The position numbers were made by a program, and so were the translations under genes. Below, in pieces: positions 44,418 through 53,872 of a stretch of DNA of 64,000 nt (position 1 is the first letter of the stretch; each line of letters opens with the position of its first letter). The notes under the pieces are model-generated. The model saw only the letters and a program-made list of their open reading frames with translations. It was not told the DNA's origin and made no database searches. Origin of the DNA: Pleurocapsa sp. FMAR1 (lineage in GTDB: Bacteria > Cyanobacteriota > Cyanobacteriia > Cyanobacteriales > Xenococcaceae); contig NZ_OY762512.1 in assembly GCF_963665995.1 (NCBI RefSeq), forward strand, positions 620,001-684,000, written 5' to 3'.

Positions 44418-45665
44418 TCAACTGGGAGATGCCACAATTTTAGGCGTTGTTTTCTGAGTCTTTACTTTCATTGAATAGAGTGAAGCTAGGGTAATGATCC
44501 AGATATTGCCTCCAGTAAAAAAAGAAACTTCTGTACAATTTGAAAACAAATCGTACATTAAAAATAAAAATATCCAGAGCATCTTCAAATCTTTAGAGGC
44601 TAAATATCCATATAAAGATCTAAATAAACAGTTAGCATATCCTAGTAAAAATACAACCAAGCCAATAAGTCCTAAATCAATCCAAAGTTGTATATAGCCA
44701 TTGTGAGAGTGGACAGGAGACCAATCATGTATTTGCCATAATAAATAAGCCGTTCTACTTTGTCCAGAAAAAAAGCTCCCATAACCATAGCCTAGAAGTG
44801 GCTTTTGCTGTATAAACTGCCATAAAGTGTGCCACAAAAGAGTCCTGCCAGACAAAGTTATGTCTTTACCATTAACGCTTAAAAATGTATTGAAGTTAAT
44901 TAAAAACAAAAACAAGATTAAAGAGGTAAAAATTAAAAATAGTAATATTAAAAACACGCTTTTCTTGGACTGCAATGATAGTCTTTTTAATCCTTGAGCA
45001 GTCACAAAAATAAATAAAACGCTCATTAAAGAAGTGGCAGATTCCGCAAAATAAATTAAAATTACTGATAAAAAACAGCAAATTTGGAAAAATAACCGTC
45101 TTTCTTTATGTAAAAGTGACAAAAAATAAAAGCTAATAAAGCTGGCAAACATACTTTCTCCCAAGCCATTTTTGTGAGGAAAAATACCCTTCCAAGCACC
45201 AACAATAGCATCGGTATTCATTATTCCGTATTGTGGCAGAGCCAAAGCCAATAAGAAGCTAAAAAATATAGAAATACCAAAAGTCCAGCCATATATTCTT
45301 AGCTGTTGCTTAAAATCGTAGCTAGAACCTAGATATAATGCGAATAAAGTTCCTCCAATCAAAGCTACTACTTTTCTAAAGGCTATCTCAGGAACAGATG
45401 ACCAGGATATTGAGGCGAGCGCCAAACCAAGCAAAAACAATACCCATAAGTGGCTACTTAAAAACATTAAAGTTCTTTGCCAACGAAAAGCCAGTAATGA
45501 AATAGTAATGAAATATATGCCTATAAAAGCAAGGCGGAGTGCTGGGCTATCTATATCCCCCTGTCCAACAGTTTCTCCTAAGATAATAGAATAAAACCCA
45601 TTTGAAAATAGCAGTAATGATATAACTGAAAATACGTTTTCAAAAGGACGAATTGACTTTTTCAT
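44418..45665 (-). CDS. O-antigen ligase / Wzy-type polysaccharide polymerase
   Basis: 415 residues, about 11-12 hydrophobic helices, Wzy_C / WaaL type. The conserved periplasmic loop motif is PLLGYGYGSFFSG followed by HSHNGYIQLWIDLGLIGLVVF (His-x-His-Asn), with an Arg in SGRTLLWH. It polymerises or ligates lipid-linked repeats; in a Wzx/Wzc neighbourhood polymerase is more likely. Followed closely by wzx. Upstream is the GC-rich island at 45790-46150. Confidence 0.85.
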   Translation of the reverse strand: MKKSIRPFENVFSVISLLLFSNGFYSIILGETVGQGDIDSPALRLAFIGIYFITISLLAFRWQRTLMFLSSHLWVLFLLGLALASISWSSVPEIAFRKVVALIGGTLFALYLGSSYDFKQQLRIYGWTFGISIFFSFLLALALPQYGIMNTDAIVGAWKGIFPHKNGLGESMFASFISFYFLSLLHKERRLFFQICCFLSVILIYFAESATSLMSVLFIFVTAQGLKRLSLQSKKSVFLILLFLIFTSLILFLFLINFNTFLSVNGKDITLSGRTLLWHTLWQFIQQKPLLGYGYGSFFSGQSRTAYLLWQIHDWSPVHSHNGYIQLWIDLGLIGLVVFLLGYANCLFRSLYGYLASKDLKMLWIFLFLMYDLFSNCTEVSFFTGGNIWIITLASLYSMKVKTQKTTPKIVASPS

Positions 45666-45789
45666 GTTGTCTAATTGCAGCCAGTTTTTCTAGACAATAT
45701 AGCCGTATTTTATAATTAAGTTATTTCTTAATATCAAAACTAGATGAATATTTGCTTCAATAATTATCCCTTAGGCAAGATTATTCAGA

Positions 45790-46150
45790 GCAGGCTCCGC
45801 CACGTCCCGGACGAAGCCTACATGCGGCTTAAGCCTTTGTTACGAAGTTTGCTCGCCCTCGACAGTACATGCGGACAAGTACGTGCGGACAAGTCCTTCG
45901 TTTGTTTCAACGCGACGGGGCTGTGTGGGCGCGATGCAATCACGCCCACAGCCCCGAACCCGCGCAACTGCTTCACCGCAACGCAACTGTCTCGCAACGG
46001 GCGAGTGGAATATGCTCTCGCGGACTCTCTGTCCGCCGCCGTTGCAAAGCGCGAAAAGAGGAAAGACCCCGCGTCGCCGTAGGGCGCAAGGGGAATGCTT
46101 CCCTCATTTCCTCGCCCCAAAACGCGCCTTAACTTCGCGCTGCTGAGATC
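45790..46150. repeat. GC-rich, hairpin-dense island in the exopolysaccharide locus
   Basis: About 360 bases, visibly GC-rich, inside strongly AT-rich DNA. Hairpins: ggggctgtg(tg)ggcg/cgcccacagcccc (45917-45955, 13-bp stem), gcggac-tctct-gtccgc (46020-46036), cgtcc-c-ggacg (45803-45813), aagcc/ggctt (45815-45831), gggaa-tgc-ttccc (46091-46103). A 14-base unit, acatgcggacaagt/acgtgcggacaagt, is duplicated at 45867-45894. Several overlapping frames are open on both strands, a by-product of GC richness; none looks like a protein. Probably a mobile or repetitive palindromic element or a structured RNA. Confidence 0.6.
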
Positions 46151-46180
46151 GTTGGTCAAAATTAACGTTCATTAAATATT

Positions 46181-46222
46181 GTTTGATGGGTGAGTATAAC
46201 TATTTATACCCACCCATCAAAC
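46181..46222. terminator. Long perfect hairpin downstream of the Wzc gene
   Basis: gtttgatgggtg (46181-46192) pairs with cacccatcaaac (46211-46222), and inside it gtata (46194-46198) pairs with tatac (46205-46209). The 12-bp outer and 5-bp inner helices make a very stable structure. It lies about 180 bases past the Wzc stop, towards the island. There is no clean T-run, so rho-independent termination is uncertain; mRNA 3' protection is an alternative. Confidence 0.55.
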
Positions 46223-46398
46223 ATTCGATTTTAGTTAATGTCAAGTGACGCGTTGTTAAGCATTTAATTAACTCTCGCTCGAACAGAGGAAGCAAAGAGA
46301 TAAAGGGCTAATGTTTAACAAGTAAATATATAGTTTAAATGCACATCCGCATATCATGAACAATTGACAATTTAAATAGCAATTACGCCATAAGCAGC

Positions 46399-48588
46399 TT
46401 ACTTATTACTTTTTTCTGCATAGTAATAGCTATTGTAATAATCAGGTTCTCTGCTCATGTCTGCTCCATTAACAATTACACCTAATACCTTTTGTCTAGT
46501 ACTATCTAAAGTTTTTTTCGCTGCACTAGCACTGCCATAGTCAGCAACTCCAGGTCTGACAACGAACAAAAAGCCATCTATCAGCTTGCCAATAATTTTT
46601 GTGTCTGCAATACCATTAATAGGAGGTGTATCAAAGATAATCTGATCGTAATGTTTGGATACACTATCGATAAATTCTCTCATTGTTGGAGAATCCAAAA
46701 GAGCGACAGGATTATTTGGTATCGATCCCGCAGTCAAAACATCTAAGTTAGGCATAGTGTTTTGGATTGCATCTTCCCATTGAACCTCACGCCTAAGAAT
46801 GTCGATTAAACCTACTTGGTTAGAAATTTCCCAAATATGATGCTGGGTTGGGCGACGCATATCTGCATCTACCAGTAAAATTTTTTGACCACACTCAGAG
46901 CGTGCTACTGCCAAATTAGCTGAGACAGAAGATTTTCCTTCTTGGGGGACTGAACTAGTTATGGCAATAACTTTTTTTCTAGCATCAGCATCTAAAAGCT
47001 TAAGATTGACCTGTATATTTTGATACGCTTCTTTCAAAGGCATCATCGACACTTCGCTGGCTAGCTTTTGCTTTTGTGGAAGATTCAAGTTTGCTGGTGT
47101 GGCACTTCCAGGAAGTTGCGGTTGCCGATCATTACGCCCTGGTAAATCTATATTAGGGACTATGCCATGTAAAGGATAAGCAAACATATTCTCAACTTCT
47201 TGAGTATTTTTGATTGTGTTGTCTTTGAGATCTAAAAGAAAAGCCAGCGCCATCCCGAATAATACGCCCATCATAGCTCCTGCTGCAACAATTATTTTGC
47301 CACTTGGATTTACCGGGTCTTCTAAGATGGCTGCATTAGCAACTACCCGCACTTTATCAATGTCACTGGGAAGCACATCTAACTCTTTTGATTTACTTAA
47401 AAGACCTTCATATGCAGATTGAGCAGCCGTTACTTTTCGCTGTAGCTGTCTTTGTTGTTCTTGTAACTGAGGAAAGTTATCCGATCGCTTTTGGTATGCA
47501 GTGTAGGTATTTTGTAAAGATGCTAGCCTTTGATCTAACCCTTCTTTTTGCAGTCCTAATTCGGCATAATTAGCTAGCTGAGCCTGCTTCAATTCTCCCA
47601 AACTTAAAACATTGACGCTACTGGCTAAGCTTTGCTGAGATCCTAACGTACTAGCAACTTGCTGTTTTAGTAAAGCAGTTAAATCTGCCTGCTCCTCTTT
47701 TAAACTGATAATCTGTGGAGAGCTGTCAGATAAAACGTTACCCTTCTGGGCTAAAGCTAACTTGACTTTCTGTAGCTGTTCTAAAGTGCTTTGTACTCCA
47801 ACAGATTGACTCAGTGAACTAACGGCAGAAGCTTCTTGCCAAGTCATACCTAATTGGCTTTTTAATCTGCTGTATCGGGCATCAACATCTTGTAACTGTG
47901 CTTTTACCTGATCTATTTCATTTTCAACTGCCGATATAGAACCGATTGTGGCAGTTGTTTCCTCGTTTAGATTAGCAGTGCGATTACGGTTTTGAAACAG
48001 ACGTAAGTTTTCTTCTGCTTCTCTTACGCTCTTTTCGGCTTTAGGCAATTCTTTCTTAACATAATCTTTGGCGCGCACATTTCCACTACGGGTAAACGAA
48101 GCATAGTCTTCTGAATAAAGCTCTACGGCTCGTTGAACGACGGCAACAGCTATGTCTGGATCGGGATTATCGTATGTAATTTGCAGTATATCAGTGCCTA
48201 AAACTGGGTCTGCCTTAAGAGAGCTTTTTACGTTCTTGTAAGTTAGAGGTTTGCCACTATCACTTTTTAGATCCAGTTCTTTAATTAATTTTTCAATAAC
48301 TGGTCGAGATTGAAAAATTTTCGCTTCTGTTTCTAAAGGATCTTTATCTTGGGTCAATCCTTTAAGACCGTCTGGATCTCCATTAATGTTAAGAATAGCA
48401 GAGGTGCGATCGGGTCTAATTTGTAGTTGAGCTTCAGCCTCATAAACTTTTTCAGAAGCCAGAGCAGCAGCTACAGATAGTGCCACAATTCCAGCAAAGG
48501 TTGCCGTTGCAGGTACCCAACGACGTTTTAATACCTGCCAATACTTATTAAAGTCTATATACTCTTCTAAATGTAAGTTAGAATCCAT
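46399..48588 (-). CDS. Polysaccharide co-polymerase with C-terminal tyrosine autokinase (Wzc/BY-kinase)
   Basis: 729 residues. The N-terminal Wzz domain has a first transmembrane helix near 28-48 and a second near 425-445, with a long coiled-coil periplasmic region between them (leucine/glutamine-rich, about 170-405). The cytoplasmic CpsD-like kinase has Walker A SVPQEGKSS with Lys552, Walker A' LLVDADMRRP and Walker B QIIFDTPP. The tail EPDYYNSYYYAEK is the tyrosine cluster that is autophosphorylated and dephosphorylated by a low-molecular-weight phosphatase (a candidate is at 3379-3870). Controls chain length in Wzy-dependent export. It is 53 bases downstream of the initiating transferase. 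Confidence 0.94.
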   Translation of the reverse strand: MDSNLHLEEYIDFNKYWQVLKRRWVPATATFAGIVALSVAAALASEKVYEAEAQLQIRPDRTSAILNINGDPDGLKGLTQDKDPLETEAKIFQSRPVIEKLIKELDLKSDSGKPLTYKNVKSSLKADPVLGTDILQITYDNPDPDIAVAVVQRAVELYSEDYASFTRSGNVRAKDYVKKELPKAEKSVREAEENLRLFQNRNRTANLNEETTATIGSISAVENEIDQVKAQLQDVDARYSRLKSQLGMTWQEASAVSSLSQSVGVQSTLEQLQKVKLALAQKGNVLSDSSPQIISLKEEQADLTALLKQQVASTLGSQQSLASSVNVLSLGELKQAQLANYAELGLQKEGLDQRLASLQNTYTAYQKRSDNFPQLQEQQRQLQRKVTAAQSAYEGLLSKSKELDVLPSDIDKVRVVANAAILEDPVNPSGKIIVAAGAMMGVLFGMALAFLLDLKDNTIKNTQEVENMFAYPLHGIVPNIDLPGRNDRQPQLPGSATPANLNLPQKQKLASEVSMMPLKEAYQNIQVNLKLLDADARKKVIAITSSVPQEGKSSVSANLAVARSECGQKILLVDADMRRPTQHHIWEISNQVGLIDILRREVQWEDAIQNTMPNLDVLTAGSIPNNPVALLDSPTMREFIDSVSKHYDQIIFDTPPINGIADTKIIGKLIDGFLFVVRPGVADYGSASAAKKTLDSTRQKVLGVIVNGADMSREPDYYNSYYYAEKSNK

Positions 48589-48641
48589 AAATTTTAATTA
48601 ATGAACTTACTATATTAATATTAATTTTGTTTATTTTGAGC

Positions 48642-50123
48642 TTAGTACGCGCCTTTGGCACGGAAAACTACTCCTACTGTTTGCAAAAGAATTTTGAAAT
48701 CTAGTGCCAAAGACCAATCCTCGATATATTCAAAATCTAAATTGAATACCCCATCTGACCCAGTATCTGAGCGTCCGCTAACTTGCCATAATCCAGTAAT
48801 GCCTGGCAAAACTTCTTGGCGAAAAAAGTGATTTTGAGCAAACTTAGCAACGTCTCTTACAGGTAAAGGTCGAGGTCCTACTAAGCTCATTTCCCCCCTT
48901 AAAACGTTAAATAGCTGAGGTAGCTCATCTAGGCTGAACCGACGTAGATATTTCCCAACTCTGGTAATACGAGGATCTTCTTTGATTTTAAATAAAATTC
49001 CACCTTTGATCTCATTCTGCGCTTCCAACTGATGCTGCAGCTGGCTAGCATTGTCAACCATAGTGCGGAACTTCCAGATTTTAAAATGTTTGCCTTTTAA
49101 GCCAACTCGCGTTTGCTTATAGAGAATTGACCCTGAAGAATCAAGCTTAATTAAAGCTGCGATTATAAGCATCGGTAGACCAATAATCATTAACAAAAAC
49201 AGTGAACCCACTACGTCAAAAATGCGTTTGCTGAAAAAATCAATGCCTACAATTGCTGAATGAGCAAATCTAATTGTGGGAACTCCCAAAATGGTGTCGA
49301 TTTCTGCTTGTCTTGCTGGTAATTTAATATTAATTGGTAAGATTCGCCAATTGACACCAACAGTTATAAGCTTCCAGTATAAGCTGGTTGCACTTGCGAT
49401 CGTTTCCCATGAACAGATAAAAACTTCGTCAAGTTCTTTATAATCTACTCGATCTAAAGCTAGGTATAGCGATTCATCATTATCAAAATCTGATAAGTCT
49501 AATTGCCCTGCAATTAAATAAACTTCACTGGTTTCTAACAGATGCTTAGATTTTTCTAATTCCTCAGAATTGCCAATCAACAGTATTTTCTGCCTTAAAG
49601 GATAATATTTTTGGCGTGCATATGCCCAAACCCAGTTTAGGCTCATGCGTTGAACAACAATTAGTAATGTGGTTGCCATCGCCGCCACTAATAATTGATA
49701 AAAATAACTGGTGCTATAAAATCTGACAATAATCGGTGCTATAGATAAATGAGCAAAAAAAACTGCCTTAATTGAATTAAAAATATTCCTGCTTTTATCC
49801 CCCTTACGGTATAAATTAAAGGCATAAAATAGACAGAGCATAAATATCAGGACAGTTAGAAACAAGCTATACTTCTCAGGCTTTTGCCAGACTGTAATCA
49901 AACTAAATTGATGCCAGCTATGACCCAAAGAAATAGACCAGCCTAGGCAGAGTGATAAACTATCCAGCACAAGCAAAACAATTATTTTGAATCTGTAGGA
50001 AAACTCTTTCTCGGCTAACTTTAAATATCCTGGAGATCTAAGATCTCTACCCTTAGCTATCTCATTATTCAAATAATTTTTACCCACTCCATAGTCTGGA
50101 GTACTGGAAAACTTGTCTAACAT
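48642..50123 (-). CDS. Polyprenyl glycosylphosphotransferase initiating EPS synthesis (WbaP type)
   Basis: 493 residues. Four or five N-terminal hydrophobic helices (about 45-165), a Rossmann-like CoA_binding_3 central domain, then the bacterial sugar transferase domain: FDVVGSLFLLMIIGLPMLIIA membrane hairpin, KIWKFRTMVDNA, RITRVGKYLRRFSLDELPQL and GLWQVSGRSD. The catalytic Asp-Glu pair lies in the RFSLDELPQ motif. It transfers a sugar-1-phosphate to undecaprenyl phosphate, starting repeat-unit assembly on the plasma membrane. First gene of the polysaccharide locus. No other glycosyltransferase is nearby. Confidence 0.92.
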   Translation of the reverse strand: MLDKFSSTPDYGVGKNYLNNEIAKGRDLRSPGYLKLAEKEFSYRFKIIVLLVLDSLSLCLGWSISLGHSWHQFSLITVWQKPEKYSLFLTVLIFMLCLFYAFNLYRKGDKSRNIFNSIKAVFFAHLSIAPIIVRFYSTSYFYQLLVAAMATTLLIVVQRMSLNWVWAYARQKYYPLRQKILLIGNSEELEKSKHLLETSEVYLIAGQLDLSDFDNDESLYLALDRVDYKELDEVFICSWETIASATSLYWKLITVGVNWRILPINIKLPARQAEIDTILGVPTIRFAHSAIVGIDFFSKRIFDVVGSLFLLMIIGLPMLIIAALIKLDSSGSILYKQTRVGLKGKHFKIWKFRTMVDNASQLQHQLEAQNEIKGGILFKIKEDPRITRVGKYLRRFSLDELPQLFNVLRGEMSLVGPRPLPVRDVAKFAQNHFFRQEVLPGITGLWQVSGRSDTGSDGVFNLDFEYIEDWSLALDFKILLQTVGVVFRAKGAY

Positions 50124-50426
50124 AACGTTGGTAATTGGTTTAGTTTAAAGTTCTAAATCAAATCGCTTAAATATTAGGAAGTAGTCTTACTAATATTTAA
50201 CATAATTAGTCATAAAACTAAATGCTCTAACTAACACCAATTTGACAGCATCCTGGTTAAAGGATAATTGAGCTTCAAAAAACACTAATAAGTATTTGCA
50301 TAAATAATAACTAAAATAAAAACTCAGTGTTTCCATTTACGGAATAATACGTAAGTCATTAACAATGTATAACTCAAGTTTTATGGTGCTGTCAATGGCT
50401 TTACGTAAAACTATCTCTTGCTTTAC
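50124..50426. other. 303-base interval, no gene seen
   Basis: AT-rich, no open frame of interest and no strong hairpin. It should contain the promoter of the exopolysaccharide operon at its left side and the tail of the decayed transporter at its right. Confidence 0.6.
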
Positions 50427-52100
50427 TCAAACTTTACTAGGCATGAAGATAATAGTCAAAAATCCTAAGCAAAAAATGCGTAATTTAAAAATATCTTTTC
50501 GTCGCTGTATTATCAAAGCCATAGTTGTATAAATTAGGGTATGAGCAATCAAAATTCCCCAATTCAAACCTAGATTTCCCCACGTGGCATTGTATACAGG
50601 AGTGGATTTGAATATTTCATTCAGCATTTGGAGACTTAAAGTTAAGTTTGGTTTTGGCGCCATAGCGTTAACGTTTGCTAACGAACCATATGCTCCAATT
50701 GACCAGCGACTAAGCATTAACCAAGAGAGTTTGCAAGGCCAGCCTTTTAAAGTAAATAAAACTCCAGAAAAAATAATTTGAGGAATCATTATTAAAGGTA
50801 AAATACCATTACCTCCATTTTCAGTTTTAACCAATACAGAAAGCATTAAATTAAGACTAGTGCTAGCTGGTAGAGTCAAAAAAGTAGTGATAGCGAAACC
50901 GACTGACCACGAGATTAAATTAGATTGAAAAGCTTCAAAAATCAGTAAGACTACAGCAGTAATTAAAATAGTTTGAGCGATCGCTTCTACCACCACGAAT
51001 AAAAAGTTTTGAGGTAACATAAGGCAATAGACCAAGATTAAGTAGCCGCTCACGAAAATATATTGCCCTTTCCTTGACTATTTCGCGAATCGAGTTAGAC
51101 AATCCAATCCAAATAGCCACACAGCTAAAGATAAACAGCAATCGTAGTGCTAGAGAGGCTTGGGTAACGCTTGGACAACAATCCTTAAAGGCTGTTCATT
51201 ACGTAACGGTAAGCCAGTTAAGGCGATAGTAACTGGACTAGCTAACAAGGTCAGCACTAAGCTAGTGGTATCTCTGCTGACTAACTTCCAGTAGCGTTGA
51301 CAGAGTAGAGATAGTTGAGCTAAAGCTGAAACACCTGTTTTAGAGACATTTGATTTGGCTACCTGCTGATTTTCTTTGCCTGGAGAAAAAGAATTTTGAA
51401 TATAGGTCTTATATTCTGGAGAATTAGTATATTTTTCTGTCCAATACTTGACTCTTTCGGCGATCGCTGCTTTATTTTTACCCTTATTAAGTTCGATATA
51501 AATATCGGCAAAGTCGTCAAATTTCTCATCTAGAAAATTACCTGAATGCTGTTGAAAAAAGCTGATTGCTGATTTTGGAGCATAGTAACAAAGACTACCT
51601 CCTAAGCCCATAAAGGCAATGCGATCGCCCCAATTTCACAGACCAATTCTGCAATCCTTTAAAATTTAAGCGTCGTACCCTAGGCATATTCATTTCACTA
51701 CGCTTCGGATTATAGCAGGTCAAAATTATCTGCTGACGAGGATCTTGACTAACCTATAATTACTCACCGTTTTTAAGAATATGTCCTTCGGTAAGATTTA
51801 TCCATAATTGATTGATAAAAATACCGTTACCGCTAGGTTTTTGACTGTGGCGATCGCCATCATAGAGCCGAAAATTATTACCTTCTTTGACAATAATAGC
51901 TTGCCTACGAGAAACAACTTTCCATTCTCTAGGAACTTGCATATTTGCCCACTTAGGATCTCGTCCTAGGTAGTTGATGTTCTGGGTCAGATTGAGAATC
52001 TTTTTTTGCCCCTGATTGTCTAACTTAATATATGGTCTGCCGACAGTCGCCAGAATTGTTTCCTTGGACTAATTGCCACTCATCGCCCTGCAAATAAATT
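50427..52100 (-). pseudogene. Collapsed FHA-ABC transporter gene (ABCG-like)
   Basis: Read on the minus strand: a first FHA domain with INYLGRDPKWANMQ and VSRRQAIIVKEGNNF (51960-51800), a stop at 51760, then in another frame DPRQQIILTCYNPKRSE and RRLNFKGLQNWSVKLGR, which is the start of a second FHA domain. At a HIP1 octamer (51621-51628) this jumps to DRIAFMGLGGSLCYY, the end of an ABC ATPase. The rest of that FHA domain and the whole ATPase core (Walker A to H-loop) are gone. The ABC2 membrane part follows with two more frameshifts (IWIGLSNSIREIVKER near 51100, then 51053-50427). Originally about 1000 residues, an ABCG-type exporter. Confidence 0.8.
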
Positions 52101-52129
52101 GTTATTTTAAAAATTAAGTTGTAGAAGCT

Positions 52130-52804
52130 TTGACTAGTGAAAGACTCAATCCTGAAGTAGTCGAAAGCTACGTTTTAGCTTGGACTTGTTTAAAGATCAT
52201 TTGTGTAGCACAAGATAGTTCAATTCGCCAATTGCCAAAGCCTGAACCTGAAACTTGGAAAGCGATCGCCTTTCTCCACAACCAAAAGCGTCAAAGCCAA
52301 TTACGGCAACCCACACAAGCCGCTACTGCCGAAAATATAGAAAAATGGATGTTAATTTGCGCTAAAGCTGCTCGTTCTTTTTTATTTCCTGACGTTATAT
52401 CTATTAATAAGCCCAAACCTGGATATGAATCGGGAGAAATTGTTGATTCTATTGTGGGCGAAGTAGATGACTCTCTTTTGAGCGACATGATTGCCAAAAA
52501 GGAAATACAGCAGCGAGGTCAACAGCAAACAGATATCAATCAATTTTTAATTGATGCTGTTGCTCAATTAAAGCCAGAGTCGCAAAAGTTACTAAAGCTT
52601 TACTACTCGCAAGGACTCAAACAGGCAGACATTGCCCAGGAATTGAAAACTCAACAATACACAATTTCTCGCCAACTATCTAAAGCCAGAAAAGTTACTA
52701 AAGCTTTATCACAACGGACTCAAGAAAAACTGCATATATCTTTGACATCGGACATACTCGACAACATAAGCTCATTATTAGAAGAATGGTTAGCTAGTTA
52801 TTAG
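52130..52804 (+). CDS. Sigma-70-like protein with C-terminal sigma4 helix-turn-helix
   Basis: 224 residues, probable TTG start. The C-terminal part (about 145-195) is a sigma region 4: AVAQLKPESQKLLKLYYSQG, then the HTH KQADIAQELKTQQYTISRQL followed by SKARK. The N-terminal half is helical and only weakly like region 2. It is divergent from the decayed FHA-ABC gene and is followed 49 bases later by a DUF1822 gene; such sigma/DUF1822 pairs recur in cyanobacteria and are poorly characterised. The downstream partner is truncated here, so the system may be inactive. Confidence 0.7.
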   Translation: MTSERLNPEVVESYVLAWTCLKIICVAQDSSIRQLPKPEPETWKAIAFLHNQKRQSQLRQPTQAATAENIEKWMLICAKAARSFLFPDVISINKPKPGYESGEIVDSIVGEVDDSLLSDMIAKKEIQQRGQQQTDINQFLIDAVAQLKPESQKLLKLYYSQGLKQADIAQELKTQQYTISRQLSKARKVTKALSQRTQEKLHISLTSDILDNISSLLEEWLASY

Positions 52805-52853
52805 GGCAGCGACCAATAAGAAATAATATTTTAAGATTTTAACTAGGAGTAAG

Positions 52854-53399
52854 TTGATGACTGCTGCCGACCAAAGTTTGTTTAACCCGACTCAATTAGT
52901 TTTGGAACTTGAGCCAGCTACAGTAGAAGCAGCTTGGAAAAGCCAAAACACTCCTAACCCTAGTAGTCGCTGGCAAAGGTATCTCAATCAGATAACCTTA
53001 AACGTCTTTTTGCCCTGGTTACAGATAAAAGAAGATGCCACAGCCAAGACTGAGTTTAATAGATCTACTCAGGCTGATATTTGGGAAATGGTCAACGGCA
53101 CGGCAATTAAGCTCAAAGATGCCAAACTAATTTTGATTCCCTCCGAGGCGGAAGATTTAAGTGAGTTACGAGTTGCTCAAGAATGGATTGACATTCTTGG
53201 ATGGACAGCAGATTACTACTTAGCAGTACAGGTAAATATTGATGCTGGTTATGTTCGCATCTGGGGTTATACAACTCACCAAAAGCTAAAAAATAACGGC
53301 AATTTTAACCAAAGCGATCGCACTTATAGTTTAAATGATGATCGATTAATTACCGATATAAATGTTTTATGGGTTGCTAGAGAGTTATGCCCACAATAA
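52854..53399 (+). CDS. DUF1822 family protein, C-terminally truncated
   Basis: 181 residues of the cyanobacterial DUF1822 family. Recognisable features are WQRYLNQITLNVFLPWLQ, GTAIKLKDAKLILIPSEA and LRVAQEWIDILGWTADYYLAVQVN. Ribosome binding site taggag lies 9 bases before the ATG pair. The TAA stop at 53397-53399 is followed in the same frame by about 28 more codons that read as protein (VTQVAVEPIAPIPQVQ and on to KLAK), then TAG at 53475-53477, so the frame was probably longer and has acquired a nonsense codon. Function unknown; cotranscribed with the sigma-like gene. Confidence 0.7.
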   Translation: MMTAADQSLFNPTQLVLELEPATVEAAWKSQNTPNPSSRWQRYLNQITLNVFLPWLQIKEDATAKTEFNRSTQADIWEMVNGTAIKLKDAKLILIPSEAEDLSELRVAQEWIDILGWTADYYLAVQVNIDAGYVRIWGYTTHQKLKNNGNFNQSDRTYSLNDDRLITDINVLWVARELCPQ

Positions 53400-53521
53400 G
53401 TTACCCAGGTTGCAGTCGAGCCAATTGCTCCTATCCCCCAAGTTCAGGCTGAAAATTTAATTAAGCTTGCCAAGTAGAATCAACATTTGGCAATTATCAA
53501 GCAGAATTTTGGCAGTTTTAA

Positions 53522-53872
53522 ATAACTAATGTTACGTGCTAATTAACCTGTGATGATCGGGTGAAGAGCAAAGCTATTTCCTTAAGAAGTATTGTATACT
53601 ACTGTGACTAATACTTCTCGTTTAAGCCTTTTTTATTGATTGGTTTTATTTAGGAAAAGGTTCAAGAAAAAAGGGGAAAAAGCAACTAGATCAAGCAAGA
53701 GGCTGCTTAAAGCTTATTTTTCTGCTTAGTTTCACATTTCAGCTTAAAATAGCTAAAATGTTTTATGCTGATTTTTTTAGTCTAAACTACAGGCACAATC
53801 ATTTGCAGGAAATATATTTAACTAAAAAAAAATACATTTTACCAAGCGATCGCTCTACTTTAAGCTGCTATT
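53522..53872. other. 351-base interval, nothing recognised
   Basis: AT-rich and without a supported frame. It follows the DUF1822 remnant and precedes the 3' end of the TldD gene; there is a pyrimidine-rich tract around 53625-53650 but no convincing terminator or RNA. Confidence 0.5.

Noticed and set aside
45744-46159. Several overlapping frames of 87-113 codons on both strands
   Set aside because: They exist because the GC-rich island lacks stop codons; residues are Arg/Pro/Ala-rich without a family pattern, and no frame has a ribosome binding site or stands out.
46399-46440. Tyrosine-rich tail of Wzc as a frameshift artefact
   Set aside because: A C-terminal tyrosine cluster is the normal autophosphorylation site of BY-kinases.
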